Shown here: piece after piece, positions 54,315 through 63,800 of the stretch
Layout of the letters: every line of letters begins with the position of its first letter
Position numbering within the stretch: the first letter of the stretch is position 1
Source of the DNA: Mumia flava
GTDB taxonomy: Bacteria; Actinomycetota; Actinomycetes; Propionibacteriales; Nocardioidaceae
Length of the DNA stretch: 64,000 nt
Assembly: GCF_002797495.1 (NCBI RefSeq)
Contig: NZ_PGEZ01000001.1
Coordinates: 2,790,001 to 2,854,000, forward strand
Direction of reading: 5' to 3'
Notes under the pieces: generated by a model
The model's database searches: none
What the model was told of the DNA's origin: nothing
What the model saw: only the letters and a program-made list of their open reading frames with translations
Translations under genes and position numbers: made by a program

Positions 54315-54390
54315 ACGACTCGCGCCCCCGCCACAGACGACTCGCGCCCCCGCCACAGACGACTCGCGACCCCGCCACAGACGACTCGCG
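54315..54390. repeat. 22-bp tandem repeat (GACTCGCG family)
   Basis: Three full 22-bp units and a partial fourth, each starting ACGACTCGCG and continuing with a C-rich CCGCCACAG. They lie between the response regulator and the desaturase stop codon. Same motif and same 22-bp period as 39395-39446 before guaA. Confidence 0.85.
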
Positions 54391-54391
54391 G

Positions 54392-55672
54392 TCAGACGGT
54401 GACGCGGTCCTCCTCGGCCCGCTTCGCCGCCTCGCGCTTCGCCCGGCGCAGCGCCTTGGACTCCGGCGAGTTGCCGACGAGGTACGGGTCGTCGGGCTTG
54501 CGGCCCATCACCGAGAGCTGGTGCACGACGCTGCCGAGCTGCTTGGAGAGCCGGCCCGTGTTGTACGTCAGGCCGTACTTCTCGACCAGCCGGTGCACGT
54601 CCTTCGCGACCTCCGGGTAGCGGCGCGCCGGGATGTCGGGGAAGAGGTGGTGCTCGATCTGGTAGCTCAGGTTGCCGGTCATCACGTGGAAGAGCGGGCG
54701 GCCGGTGATGTTGGCGGAGCCGAGGAGCTGACGGAAGTACCACTGGCCGCGCGACTCGTTCTGCGCCTCTTCCTCGGTGAACGTCTCGACGTCGGCGGGG
54801 AAGTGGCCGCAGAAGATCACGAGGAACGTCCAGATGTTGCGGATGACGTTCGCGACGAGGTTGCCGCCGAGGACCGCGAGCGGGACCCACCAGGCCGTGA
54901 ACGGGACCAGCGGGAGCGCCAGCGCCGGGAAGAGCACGTAGTCCTTGAGCATCTGCCGGCGGACCTTCTGCAGCGCGCGCTTCTTGCGGGCGGTGAACTC
55001 GGCCTTGCTCATCCGGCCGCCGAGGTACTCGTCGAGCTCGACCCCGTGGTACATCACGCCCCACTCGAAGAACAGCATGAGGAGGAACGCCAGCGGCAGG
55101 TTGAAGCGGTGGCTCGGGTACCACGGCTGCTCGGCGTCGACCCGGAACAGGTTGTAGCCGATGTCGCGATCCATCCCGTGGATGTTCGTGTACGTGTGGT
55201 GGATGTAGTTGTGCCCGTGCTTCCAGTCCTCGGCGGGCGCGACGTTGTCCCACTCGTAGCGGCGCCCGTCGACCAGCGGGTCGTTCATCCAGTCGTACTG
55301 GCCGTGCATCACGTTGTGCCCGATCTCCATGTTCTCGAGGATCTTGGAGATCCCGAGCAGGACGATCCCGGCGACGAAGACCGGCAGCACGAACGGGAAG
55401 AACATCGCGATCCGCCCGACGACGTCGAGCGCGCGCTGGACCTTGATGACGCGGCGGATGTAGTCGGCGTCGGCCTGGCCGAGGTCGTCGAGGACCCGCT
55501 GGCGGACGTCGTCGAGCTCGCGGCCGAACTCGTCGAGCTGCTCGGCGGTCATCCGGTCGAGCCCGACGGTCGCGGTCTGGCCGGCGTCGCCGACGAGGGG
55601 GAGCGGGGCACGGTTGTGGTCCGAGGCGTCGTACGCCTCGACCGTGGTGCGACGGCGGTGGTGGTGGGACAT
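54392..55672 (-). CDS. Membrane fatty acid / acyl-CoA desaturase
   Basis: 426 residues of the di-iron membrane desaturase family. Three histidine boxes are present: GHNVMH (His119/His123), HNYIHH (His154, His158/159) and QIEHHLFP near 340; hydrophobic pairs lie at about 88-110 and 195-215 and again near 260-290. It introduces a double bond into acyl chains using electrons from a partner reductase. That partner is encoded immediately upstream in the same operon, the same arrangement as mycobacterial Rv3230c-desA3, so an acyl-CoA delta-9 desaturase is likely. GGAGG precedes the ATG. Confidence 0.92.
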   Translation of the reverse strand: MSHHHRRRTTVEAYDASDHNRAPLPLVGDAGQTATVGLDRMTAEQLDEFGRELDDVRQRVLDDLGQADADYIRRVIKVQRALDVVGRIAMFFPFVLPVFVAGIVLLGISKILENMEIGHNVMHGQYDWMNDPLVDGRRYEWDNVAPAEDWKHGHNYIHHTYTNIHGMDRDIGYNLFRVDAEQPWYPSHRFNLPLAFLLMLFFEWGVMYHGVELDEYLGGRMSKAEFTARKKRALQKVRRQMLKDYVLFPALALPLVPFTAWWVPLAVLGGNLVANVIRNIWTFLVIFCGHFPADVETFTEEEAQNESRGQWYFRQLLGSANITGRPLFHVMTGNLSYQIEHHLFPDIPARRYPEVAKDVHRLVEKYGLTYNTGRLSKQLGSVVHQLSVMGRKPDDPYLVGNSPESKALRRAKREAAKRAEEDRVTV

Positions 55673-55717
55673 CGGGACCTCCAGGAGGGCTGGACGTACG
55701 GGAGGGAGCGTGGGCGG

Positions 55718-56830
55718 TCAGAGGGCGACGTCGACGTCGCCGACGGGGACCTGGACGCAGATCTTGACGGTCTCGTCGGTGTCGGCACTGATCTCGCCGG
55801 TGATGACGTGCCGGACGGCGCCGTGGTTCTTCTTCACGGCGCAGGTGTTGCAGACGCCCATCCGGCATCCGTACGCCGGGCTGAGGCCGGCGGCCTCGGC
55901 CTGCTCGAGGACGGTGGCGCCGGTGTTGTCGGCGGCGGTGCCGGAGTCGGCGAACGTCAGCGTGCCGGTCGCGTCCGCGGCGTCGAGGTCGACGGCCGGC
56001 ACCTTGAAGTACTCCGCCCGGAGCCGGTCGGCGGCACCGAGCGCGTCGTACGTCTCGCGCACCGACGCGATCAGGCCGGCCGGCCCGCAGACGTACGTGA
56101 GCGTGCGGTTGGGGTCGACACCGAGCCGCCGCAGGTGGTCGAGGTCGAAACGGCCGGTCAGCTCGGCGCCGGGCTCCGGCTCGCGGGTGTAGACGCGGAC
56201 GATCCGTACGCCGGCGTCGGCGAGCTCGTCCAGCCCCGCCAGCTCGTCCAGCTCGTCGCTGAACAGCTCGTCGGAGCGGGCGCGGGCGTAGTGCAGGAAC
56301 GTGACGCGGCCACGGTGCCCGGACTCGTGCAGCGTCCGCAGCATCGACATCACGGGCGTGATCCCCGACCCGCCGCTGAGCAGCAGCAGATCGTCGGGTA
56401 CGACGTCGGGGAGCACGAACTCGCCGTCGGCCTGGGACAGGTGCACGAGCGTGCCCGGGACCAGGCCCTGGTTGAGGAACTGCGACACGTACCCGTCCGG
56501 GTGCGCCTTCACCGACACGCTGAACCGGCCGTTGCCGCGGCGCCGGCCGTGCGCCGAACTGGAGACCGAGAACACCCGGACCCGGCGGCGCCCCTCGACC
56601 TCCACCCCGAACTCCACGTGCTGGCCGGGACGGAACCCGCGCCACGCGCCGTTCGGCGCGAGGACGACCGTGGTCGCCACGTCGGTCTCGCGCACGACCT
56701 CCACGACGCGCGCGCGAACCTGGTGGACGGTGAGCATCGGGTGCACCAGGTCGAGGTAGTCGTCGACCGAGCGCGGGGACGCGAGCGCCGCGACCGGACG
56801 CGACGCCAGCGCCTTGCGAGTGATCCCCAT
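55718..56830 (-). CDS. Ferredoxin-reductase-type electron donor for the desaturase
   Basis: 370 residues. An FAD domain (about 35-135; FRPGQHVEFGVEV, RRVRVFSVSSS), an NAD(P)H domain (about 140-255; LLLLSGGSGITPVMSMLR, YVCGPAGLI) and a C-terminal plant-type [2Fe-2S] domain with Cys ligands in YGCRMGVCNTCAVKK and a last Cys in ICVQVP. It passes electrons from NAD(P)H to the desaturase encoded next. The ATG at 56830 begins MGITRK. A palindromic operator lies about 40 bases upstream. Confidence 0.92.
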   Translation of the reverse strand: MGITRKALASRPVAALASPRSVDDYLDLVHPMLTVHQVRARVVEVVRETDVATTVVLAPNGAWRGFRPGQHVEFGVEVEGRRRVRVFSVSSSAHGRRRGNGRFSVSVKAHPDGYVSQFLNQGLVPGTLVHLSQADGEFVLPDVVPDDLLLLSGGSGITPVMSMLRTLHESGHRGRVTFLHYARARSDELFSDELDELAGLDELADAGVRIVRVYTREPEPGAELTGRFDLDHLRRLGVDPNRTLTYVCGPAGLIASVRETYDALGAADRLRAEYFKVPAVDLDAADATGTLTFADSGTAADNTGATVLEQAEAAGLSPAYGCRMGVCNTCAVKKNHGAVRHVITGEISADTDETVKICVQVPVGDVDVAL

Positions 56831-56868
56831 GATGGTTCCGAACTTTGAGTGAACGGGTGTGCACAGAC

Positions 56869-56888
56869 AACCTACGCCACCGTAGGTT
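56869..56888. promoter_or_regulatory. Palindromic operator upstream of the desaturase operon
   Basis: AACCTACG, four bases, CGTAGGTT: a perfect 8-bp inverted repeat. On the minus strand its left part contains TAGGTT, a possible -10 element, so a bound repressor would block the reductase-desaturase promoter. TetR-type regulators bind sites of this form; one is encoded 1.5 kb away (58424-59143). Confidence 0.65.
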
Positions 56889-56971
56889 GATCTCGGAAGG
56901 GGGTCCGGCTGTGAAGTCCACCACCGCCGGGGCGTCGTGCCGATGTCGGTGGCAGACGATAGGACGGGACC

Positions 56972-58405
56972 ATGACTTGCGGATTCGTCCCGCCGTACCT
57001 TCTCGACCGGATCGCCGCGAGCGCGCAGTCGCTCGACGATCCCGCCCTGCGCACGCGCTGCGCGCGGACGCGCCGCGACGACCTCGCGCTGCGGGCCGCG
57101 CGGGCGACGGCCGGGCCCGACACTGCCCTCCCGCAGGACGTCGACGGCACCAAGGCGGTCTACAGCGCCGGTGGCTCGACGATCCTGCCGGGCGCCCTGG
57201 CGCGGGGTGACGACGCGCCACCGACCGGTGACGCCGCGGTCGACGAGGCGTACGACGCCACCTCGGTGGTGCACGAGACGTTCGCGGTGGTGTTCGGACG
57301 CGACTCGGTCGACGGCCGCGGCAGCCCGGTGACGGTGACCGTGCACTACGGCCAGGACTACGACAACGCGTTCTGGGACGGCTCGCAGCTCGTGTTCGGT
57401 GACGGCGACGGGCAGGTGTTCGGCCGCTTCACGGATCCGCCGGACGTGCTGTTCCACGAGTTCACCCACGGCGTCACGCAGTTCAGCGCCGACCTCGTCT
57501 ACCGCGACCAGCCCGGCGCCCTGAACGAGTCGATGTCCGACGTGTTCGCCGCCGTCACGACCCAGCGCGCGCTCGGCCAGGACGCCGCCGACGCCGACTG
57601 GCTGATCGGGCGCGGGCTCTTCCTCCCCGGGATCCAGGCCGAGGCGCTGCGCTCGATGAGGGCGCCCGGCACCGCGTACGACGACCCGCTGCTCGGCTCC
57701 GACCCGCAGGTCGCGTCGATGGACGACTACATCGAGACCGACGAGGACAACGGCGGCGTGCACCTCAACTCGGGCATCCCGAACCACGCGTTCTACCGCG
57801 CCGCGACCGCGCTCGGCGGGCGGAGCTGGGAGGTCGCCGGTCCGGTCTGGTACGCGGCGCTGACCGGCGGAGCGGTCGGGCGCACGACGGACTTCGCCGG
57901 GTTCGCGCAGGCGACGGTGGACGCCGCCGCAGCAGGGTTCGGGGCAGACGTCGCCGGCGTGGTCGCCGATGCGTGGGCCGCCGTCGGAGTCGCTCCGGTG
58001 CCCGGTTCGGTGGCGCCGGTCGCGCCCGTCGGCGGGACGGTCACGGTCGTTCGTACGGGCGGGTTCGCGGGGATGCAGCGCGAGGGGGTTGTCGATCTCG
58101 AGCGTGACCCCCGTGGACCGGAGGTGGCGAGACTGGTGAGCGGTCTCGAGGGTCTCGATCCCTCGCTCCGCTCGGGCCTCGACCAGGGTGGTGGGGGTGA
58201 CCGCTCGGGCCTCGACCAGCGTGGTGGGCGTGACCGCTCGGGCCTCGACCAACGGGGTGGGCGTGACCGCTCGCGCCTCGACCAACGGGGTGGGGGTGAC
58301 CGGTTCGTCTACGCGATCACCCACGCCGGCCGCACCGTACGCGTGGGCGAGGCTGATCTCGACGACGGACTCGCGCGGCTCGTGCGCCTCGTGCTCGGCG
58401 ACTGA
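56972..58405 (+). CDS. M4 (protealysin-like) metalloprotease fused to an emfourin-like inhibitor domain
   Basis: 477 residues. The start CGFVPPYLLDRIA is the short protealysin-type propeptide; no signal peptide is visible. Zinc site HEFTH (162-166) with Glu186 in ALNESMSD, and GGVHLNSGIPNHAFY carries the transition-state His, so the protease is complete. Residues from about 357 (VTVVRTGGFAGM) to the end (FVYAITHAGRTVRV...LVRLVLGD) resemble emfourin, the protealysin inhibitor usually encoded by a separate gene. That domain is split by 50 residues (about 394-443) of translated dispersed repeat, DRSGLDQRGG units. It converges on the TetR gene. Confidence 0.85.
   Translation: MTCGFVPPYLLDRIAASAQSLDDPALRTRCARTRRDDLALRAARATAGPDTALPQDVDGTKAVYSAGGSTILPGALARGDDAPPTGDAAVDEAYDATSVVHETFAVVFGRDSVDGRGSPVTVTVHYGQDYDNAFWDGSQLVFGDGDGQVFGRFTDPPDVLFHEFTHGVTQFSADLVYRDQPGALNESMSDVFAAVTTQRALGQDAADADWLIGRGLFLPGIQAEALRSMRAPGTAYDDPLLGSDPQVASMDDYIETDEDNGGVHLNSGIPNHAFYRAATALGGRSWEVAGPVWYAALTGGAVGRTTDFAGFAQATVDAAAAGFGADVAGVVADAWAAVGVAPVPGSVAPVAPVGGTVTVVRTGGFAGMQREGVVDLERDPRGPEVARLVSGLEGLDPSLRSGLDQGGGGDRSGLDQRGGRDRSGLDQRGGRDRSRLDQRGGGDRFVYAITHAGRTVRVGEADLDDGLARLVRLVLGD
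58151..58301. repeat. Dispersed repeat with 33-bp tandem units inside the protease gene
   Basis: Starts with the dispersed core GGTCTCGATC...TCGCTCCGCTCGG...CTCGACCA, then four 33-bp units each containing TGACCGCTCG and CTCGACCA. The period equals that of the array at 43419-43597. Read in frame as 11-residue repeats. Confidence 0.85.
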
Positions 58406-58423
58406 CCCGCGGAGCAGGGGGGG

Positions 58424-59143
58424 TCAGGATCCCGCGAGCACCGCGGCCTGGAACGCCACGATCTCGTCGGCGCATCCCAGCAGGAGGGTGGTGCGTCCGG
58501 CGCGGACCTCGCGGGTCATGAGGGCGTCCGCCGCGGCCGCCAGCGCGTAGGTGACGTCGCTGCTGGGCAGCGGGCGGTCGGGGTGGTCGGCGTGGGCGAG
58601 CTCGGCGAGCCGGGACAGGCCGCGGGCGCTGAACCCGAGGATCATGTCGCGCTGGTCGAGCAGGCGGTCGCCGGCGCTGAGCAGCTCGACCAGGAAGGCG
58701 GTGGCGGACGACGGTGCGCCGGCGAACGCCGTGAGGTAGCCGGTCACGCCGGCGCGGTGCTGCACGCGCCACGACTGGTCGGCGTGCTGTGCGACGTGCT
58801 CCGCGATGATGTCGAGCAGCCGGCGGCTCGCGTTCAGGTGGGCGGTCGCGAAGGCGTCCTCCTTGTTGGAGAAGTGCTGGTAGAACGCGGTCCGCGACAC
58901 ACGAGCGCGTGCCGTGACGTGCTGCACGCTGGTCGCGGCGTACCCGCGCTCGGCGGTCTCCTCGACGATCGCGTGCAGGATCCGGCCGCGCTGCGATTCG
59001 GCGACCTCCGCCGGCGGGAGCGCCGAGCGGCCACGGGGAAGGGGCGTACGTGGCGGAAGGGTGGCCCACTCGTGGATCCGCGCGGGCTGGAGACCGCTCG
59101 CGGGTCTCGGCGGGTCGGACGGATCGGGGTCAGACGGCTCCAT
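58424..59143 (-). CDS. TetR-family transcriptional regulator
   Basis: 239 residues. An unusual Pro/Arg-rich 45-residue N-terminal extension precedes the TetR DNA-binding domain (about 50-100), with helix-turn-helix GYAATSVQHVTARARVSRTAFYQHFSNKEDAF. The rest is a helical ligand-binding domain; no ligand is apparent. ATG 59143 is one choice; ATGs at 59188 and 59197 would lengthen the extension, and none has a good ribosome binding site. Candidate target: the palindrome before the desaturase operon. An acyl ligand would then be logical; this is inference. Confidence 0.85.
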   Translation of the reverse strand: MEPSDPDPSDPPRPASGLQPARIHEWATLPPRTPLPRGRSALPPAEVAESQRGRILHAIVEETAERGYAATSVQHVTARARVSRTAFYQHFSNKEDAFATAHLNASRRLLDIIAEHVAQHADQSWRVQHRAGVTGYLTAFAGAPSSATAFLVELLSAGDRLLDQRDMILGFSARGLSRLAELAHADHPDRPLPSSDVTYALAAAADALMTREVRAGRTTLLLGCADEIVAFQAAVLAGS

Positions 59144-59240
59144 CCGGGCAGATTCGCCCGAATAGTTGGACGCCCGCCCTTGTCCCATCGGAACCATACC
59201 TGTACTTTTGCATCTCAGAACGCCTTGCGAAAGAGGCGAG

Positions 59241-59312
59241 CATCGGGTCGGGCCCGTGCATGCGACGACCAACACCCCCCGGGGTCGTCGACGCACGATG
59301 CCCGGCCCGATG
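59241..59312. other. Long imperfect hairpin between tetR and zwf
   Basis: Two arms of about 30 bases (59241-59270 and 59283-59312) are complementary with a few mismatches, around a C-rich 12-base loop. A second, shorter hairpin (GTGCCCC/GGGGCAC, 59353-59369) follows. Both neighbouring genes are transcribed away from this 282-bp gap, so an ordinary gene terminator is not expected here. Confidence 0.65.
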
Positions 59313-59425
59313 TGCTTGTCACGGGTCTGCCCGCTCGCAGCCGTCGGCAGGCGTGCCCCGTCGGGGCACACGCAGTGACGGTCGCGACCCGCACGTCGGG
59401 GTCGATTCGCACTAGCCTGGGTCGC

Positions 59426-60862
59426 ATGGAGGCTCAGCCGTACGTGATCGTGCTCTTCGGAGCGACCGGCGACCTGGCCCGACGCAAGCTGCTCCCCGGC
59501 CTGCTGCACCTCTACCAGGCCGGGCTGCTGCCGCAGGCGCGGATCGTGGGGACCTCGCTCGACGACGTCGACCTCGACAAGTTCCGTACGCTCGCCCGCG
59601 ACGCCGTCGACGAGTTCAGCGACTCCGACCCGCCGCAGGACCAGTGGGACGCGTTCGCGGAGCTGTTGCGGTGGGCCCCCGGCGACGCCGGACCGGAAGG
59701 GCTCGCGACCGCCGTGCACCGGGCCGAGGCCGACCTCGGCGGCGAGCCGCAGGTCCTGCACTACCTCAGCGTCCCCCCGAAGGCTGCGCTGTCGGTCGTC
59801 CAGGAGATCGAGGAGGCCGGTCTCGCACCCCGGTCGCGGATCGTGATGGAGAAGCCGTTCGGCACCGACCTCGAGACCGCCCGCACCCTCAACGCCGCGC
59901 TGCACGAGGTGTTCCGCGAGGACCAGATCTTCCGGATCGACCATTTCCTGGGCAAGGAGGCCGCCCAGAACATCCTCGCGTTCCGCTTCGCCAACGGTCT
60001 GTTCGAGCCGATCTGGAACCGCAACCACATCGAGCACGTCCAGATCGACGTCCCGGAGACGCTGGGCCTCGGCGGGCGGATCGGGTTCTACGAGCAGACC
60101 GGCGCGTACCGCGACATGGTCGTCACGCATCTCTTCCAGGTCCTCGGCTTCGTCGCGATGGAGCCACCGACCGCGCTCGCACCGCACGCGATCACCGAGG
60201 AGAAGAACAAGGTCTTCCGGTCGATGGAGCCGGTGCAGCCGACCGACGTCGTCCGCGGCCAGTACGCGGGCTACCGCGAGGAGCCCGACGTCGCCGACGA
60301 CTCCGACACCGAGACGTTCATCGCGCTGCGCTGCTTCATCGACAACTGGCGCTGGGCCGGCGTCCCGTTCTACCTGCGGACCGGCAAGAAGCTCGCCGAG
60401 GGTGCCCGGATCATCTCGATCGCCTTCCGCGAGCCGCCGAAGAGCATGTTCCCGGAGGGGTCCGGCGTCGGGTCGCAGGGACCGGACCACCTGACCTTCG
60501 ACCTCGCCGACCGCGCGCGGCTGTCGTTGTCGTTCTACGGCAAGCGACCCGGGCACGGGATGCGGCTCGACAAGCTGTCGATGCAGTTCGCGTTCCACGA
60601 GGCGCCCGGCGCCGAGGGTGCGCTCGAGGCGTACGAGCGGCTGATCTACGACGCGATGCGCGGTGACCACACGCTGTTCACGACCGCGCAGGGCATCGAG
60701 CGGCTCTGGGAGATCTCCAGGCCGCTGCTCGCGACGCCACCGCCGGTGCGGATCTACCAGCCCGGCTCCTGGGGCCCGAACGCCATCCACCAGCTGATCG
60801 CGCCGAACGCCTGGCGGCTGCCGTTCGAGCGTCCGTGGCGGGAGAGCACGAACCTGCCCTGA
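59426..60862 (+). CDS. zwf: Glucose-6-phosphate 1-dehydrogenase
   Basis: Oxidises glucose-6-phosphate, supplying NADPH and entry to the pentose phosphate pathway. 478 residues: nucleotide-binding LFGATGDLARRKLLPGL, VMEKPFGTDLETA, the active-site signature RIDHFLGKEA (170-179) and FYLRTGKKLAE are canonical. TAGCCT (59413-59418) stands 7 bases before the ATG and no ribosome binding site is present. No 6-phosphogluconate dehydrogenase, tal or opcA gene is adjacent, so it stands apart from the usual actinobacterial tkt-tal-zwf-opcA cluster and may be a second isozyme. Confidence 0.96.
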   Translation: MEAQPYVIVLFGATGDLARRKLLPGLLHLYQAGLLPQARIVGTSLDDVDLDKFRTLARDAVDEFSDSDPPQDQWDAFAELLRWAPGDAGPEGLATAVHRAEADLGGEPQVLHYLSVPPKAALSVVQEIEEAGLAPRSRIVMEKPFGTDLETARTLNAALHEVFREDQIFRIDHFLGKEAAQNILAFRFANGLFEPIWNRNHIEHVQIDVPETLGLGGRIGFYEQTGAYRDMVVTHLFQVLGFVAMEPPTALAPHAITEEKNKVFRSMEPVQPTDVVRGQYAGYREEPDVADDSDTETFIALRCFIDNWRWAGVPFYLRTGKKLAEGARIISIAFREPPKSMFPEGSGVGSQGPDHLTFDLADRARLSLSFYGKRPGHGMRLDKLSMQFAFHEAPGAEGALEAYERLIYDAMRGDHTLFTTAQGIERLWEISRPLLATPPPVRIYQPGSWGPNAIHQLIAPNAWRLPFERPWRESTNLP

Positions 60863-60887
60863 GGCCCCGGGTGCCAGGATGGGCACC

Positions 60888-63800
60888 GTGCAGGTTCGGC
60901 TGCTCGGCCCCTTCGAGATCACCGACGGCGACGGTCGCAGCATCGACGTCGGGGGTCCGCGCAACCGCGCCCTCGTCGCCCGGCTCGCCCTCGCCCTCCC
61001 GCACGCGGTCGCGATCGAGACGCTCATCGACGACCTCTGGGGCACCGAGATCCCCCAGCACGCGCACAACGCCCTGCAGTCCGTCGTGTCGCGGACGCGC
61101 GCCCGCCTCGGCGACGGGGCGATCACCGTGACTGCCGGCGGCTACCGTCTGACCTGCGAGAGCACCGACGTCGACGTTCACCGCTTCACCCGGCTGGCCG
61201 GGCAGGGGCGCTCACGTGACGCGCTCGCCCTCTGGCGCGGCGACGCGCTCGACGGGATCGGTGATGCGCCGTACGTCGCGACGTCCGCTGCCGGGCTGGA
61301 CGAGCGGCGGCTCGCGGTGCTGGAGGACCGGGTGGAGTCCGACCTCGGGTCGGGGGACTACGAGGTCGGGGGACTGGTCACCGAGCTGCGCGCGCTGGTC
61401 GCCGCCCACCCGTACCGTGAGCGCCTCGCCGTCTCGCTGGTCCGGGCGCTTGCCGCCTCCGGACGCCAGGCCGACGCGCTCGCAGCCTACGAGCAGATGC
61501 GCAGCCGCCTCGCCGACGACCTCGGGCTCGACCCGTCCCTCGCGGCGCAGCAGGTGCAGGCCGCCGTGCTGAGGGGCGACGCCGACGTGGCGGCGCCGCG
61601 ACGCGCTGCGCTGGCTGGCGAGGGGGTGCGTACGAACCTGCGGCCCGCGCTCACCAGCTTCGTCGGGCGCGACGACCTCGTCGAGCACGTCCGCGCGCTG
61701 TGCTCCGCACGACGGCTCGTCACGGTCGTCGGCCCCGGCGGTGCGGGCAAGACACGGCTCGCGACCGAGGCGGCCTCCGGGGCCGTCCCGGACCCGGCCG
61801 ACGGTGCGTGGCTGGTCGAGCTCGCCTCGGTCACGGACCCGGACCAGCTCCTCGACGCGATCGTCGCTGCGCTCGGCCTGCGCGACGTCGCTGCGATCGA
61901 GCGCGGGTCCGACCAGCGCCCGACCGCCCGTCGGCGGGTCGTCGAGACCCTTGCCGCCGGGCGTCCGCTGCTCGTCGTCGACAACTGTGAGCACCTCGTC
62001 GCCGACGTGGCCGTCCTGGTCGAGGACCTGCTGCGCGACCTGCCCGGCCTCACGGTGCTCGCGACCAGCCGGGAGCCGCTGGCCGTCCCGGCGGAGACGG
62101 TCGTGTCGCTCGGCCCGCTCGCGGTCGCGCCCGGCGGGGCGACACCGGACGAGGCGCTGGGGTACGGCGCGGTCGACCTCTTCGTCCAGCGGGCCCGCGC
62201 CGCCGCGCCGTCGTTCGTGCTCGACGCCGCTGCGCTGCCGGCCGTGCTGGAGATCTGCCGTCGGCTCGACGGTCAGCCCCTCGCGCTCGAGCTCGCCGCC
62301 GCACGCCTGCGGACGTTGACGCCGCAGCAGGTCGCCGCGCGGCTGGGCGACCGGTTCCGACTGCTCACCGGCGGGAGCCGTACGGCCCTGCCGCGGCACC
62401 GTACGCTGCGCGCGGTCGTCGAGTGGAGCTGGGACCTGCTGTCCGACGCCGAGCGCGACCTGGCCGAGCGCGTCGCGGTCCTGCCGGGCGGCGTGACGGC
62501 GTCCGCGGCGGCCGCGCTCGCCGTGATCGACGAGGCCGACGCGCTCGACCTGCTGGGTGCGCTGGTCGACAAGTCGCTGCTGGTGCCCGTCCCCGCACCC
62601 GACGACACCGAGCCGCGGTTCCGGATGCTCGAGACGATCCGCGAGTACGGCCAGGACCGGCTCGCCGACCGACGGATCGGCGACGAGGTGCGCGGACGGC
62701 ACCTCGCGTACGCTCTGCAGCTGGCCCGGGCGCTCGAGCCCACCCTGCGGACCCGCGACCAGGTCGCCGCCCTCGCCACCCTCGACGCGGAGCGCAACAA
62801 CCTCGTCGCTGCCCTGCGCTACGCCGTCGAGCGGACCGACCGGATCTCGGCCGTGCGCCTGGTCGCGGACATCGGCTGGTACTACTCGCTGCGCGGGGAC
62901 CACGCCGAGATCTCCGACTGGGCGCGCCGCGCCCTCGCTCTCGACGGTGATGCCGATCCCACGAGCGAGTCGCTGTGCCTCGCGCTCCGCGTGGTGGGGC
63001 TGCACGACGACCCCGACCGCAAGGAGTCCCTGGCCGCGTCCGCTGCGCGTCTGCGCGAGCTGCGCGAGGCCGACGGGTTCGACCGCGACCACCCGCTCGC
63101 CGCGCTCGTCCAGGTCGGCGTCGACGTCTTCGCGGAGGGTTTCGCCGACACCGCGACACCAGGACGACCCCAGCTCGGCGAGGCGGCGTCGGCCTCGATC
63201 GCGGCGGCGGTCGGCTCGGGCGACCCGTGGCTGCGTTCGGCGGTGCGCTTCATCGAGCTCAGCTGGTACGACAACGCCGGGGTCGTCAGCGACGACGTCA
63301 CCGAGCTGCTCGACGCGATCGGCGGATTCCGCGAGGTCGGCGACCGGTGGGGGCAGGCGATGGCGGCCTCGGTCCTGGCCGTGTCGTGCGAGCGGCGTGG
63401 CCGCCTCGACGAGGCACGCCGCTGGATCGACGACGCGATCGCGCTCCTCGTCGAGGTCGGGGCCGTCGACGACGTCCTCCAGCTGCGGACCCGTCGCCTC
63501 GGGCTCGACCTCGTGGCGGCCGGCCCCGAGGACACCGACCGGCTCCGGGCGGAGCTCGCGACGATCGCAGCCGACGCTCGCCACCAGGGCCGCCCGGACG
63601 CTGCGCGGTACGTCGGCGTCGCGGAGGTGGACCTCGAACGACGTCTCGGGGACACGGAGGCCGCCGAGCGCGCGGCTGCCCGGCTGCTCGAGGCGCTCGG
63701 CCCGTCCCGGATGCCCGGGGCGCCGCAGGTCCGGGCGATCGCGCTGCTGTCGACCGCCCTGGTCCTGCTGCGTCGCGACCCCGCCGCCGCACGGACTCAG

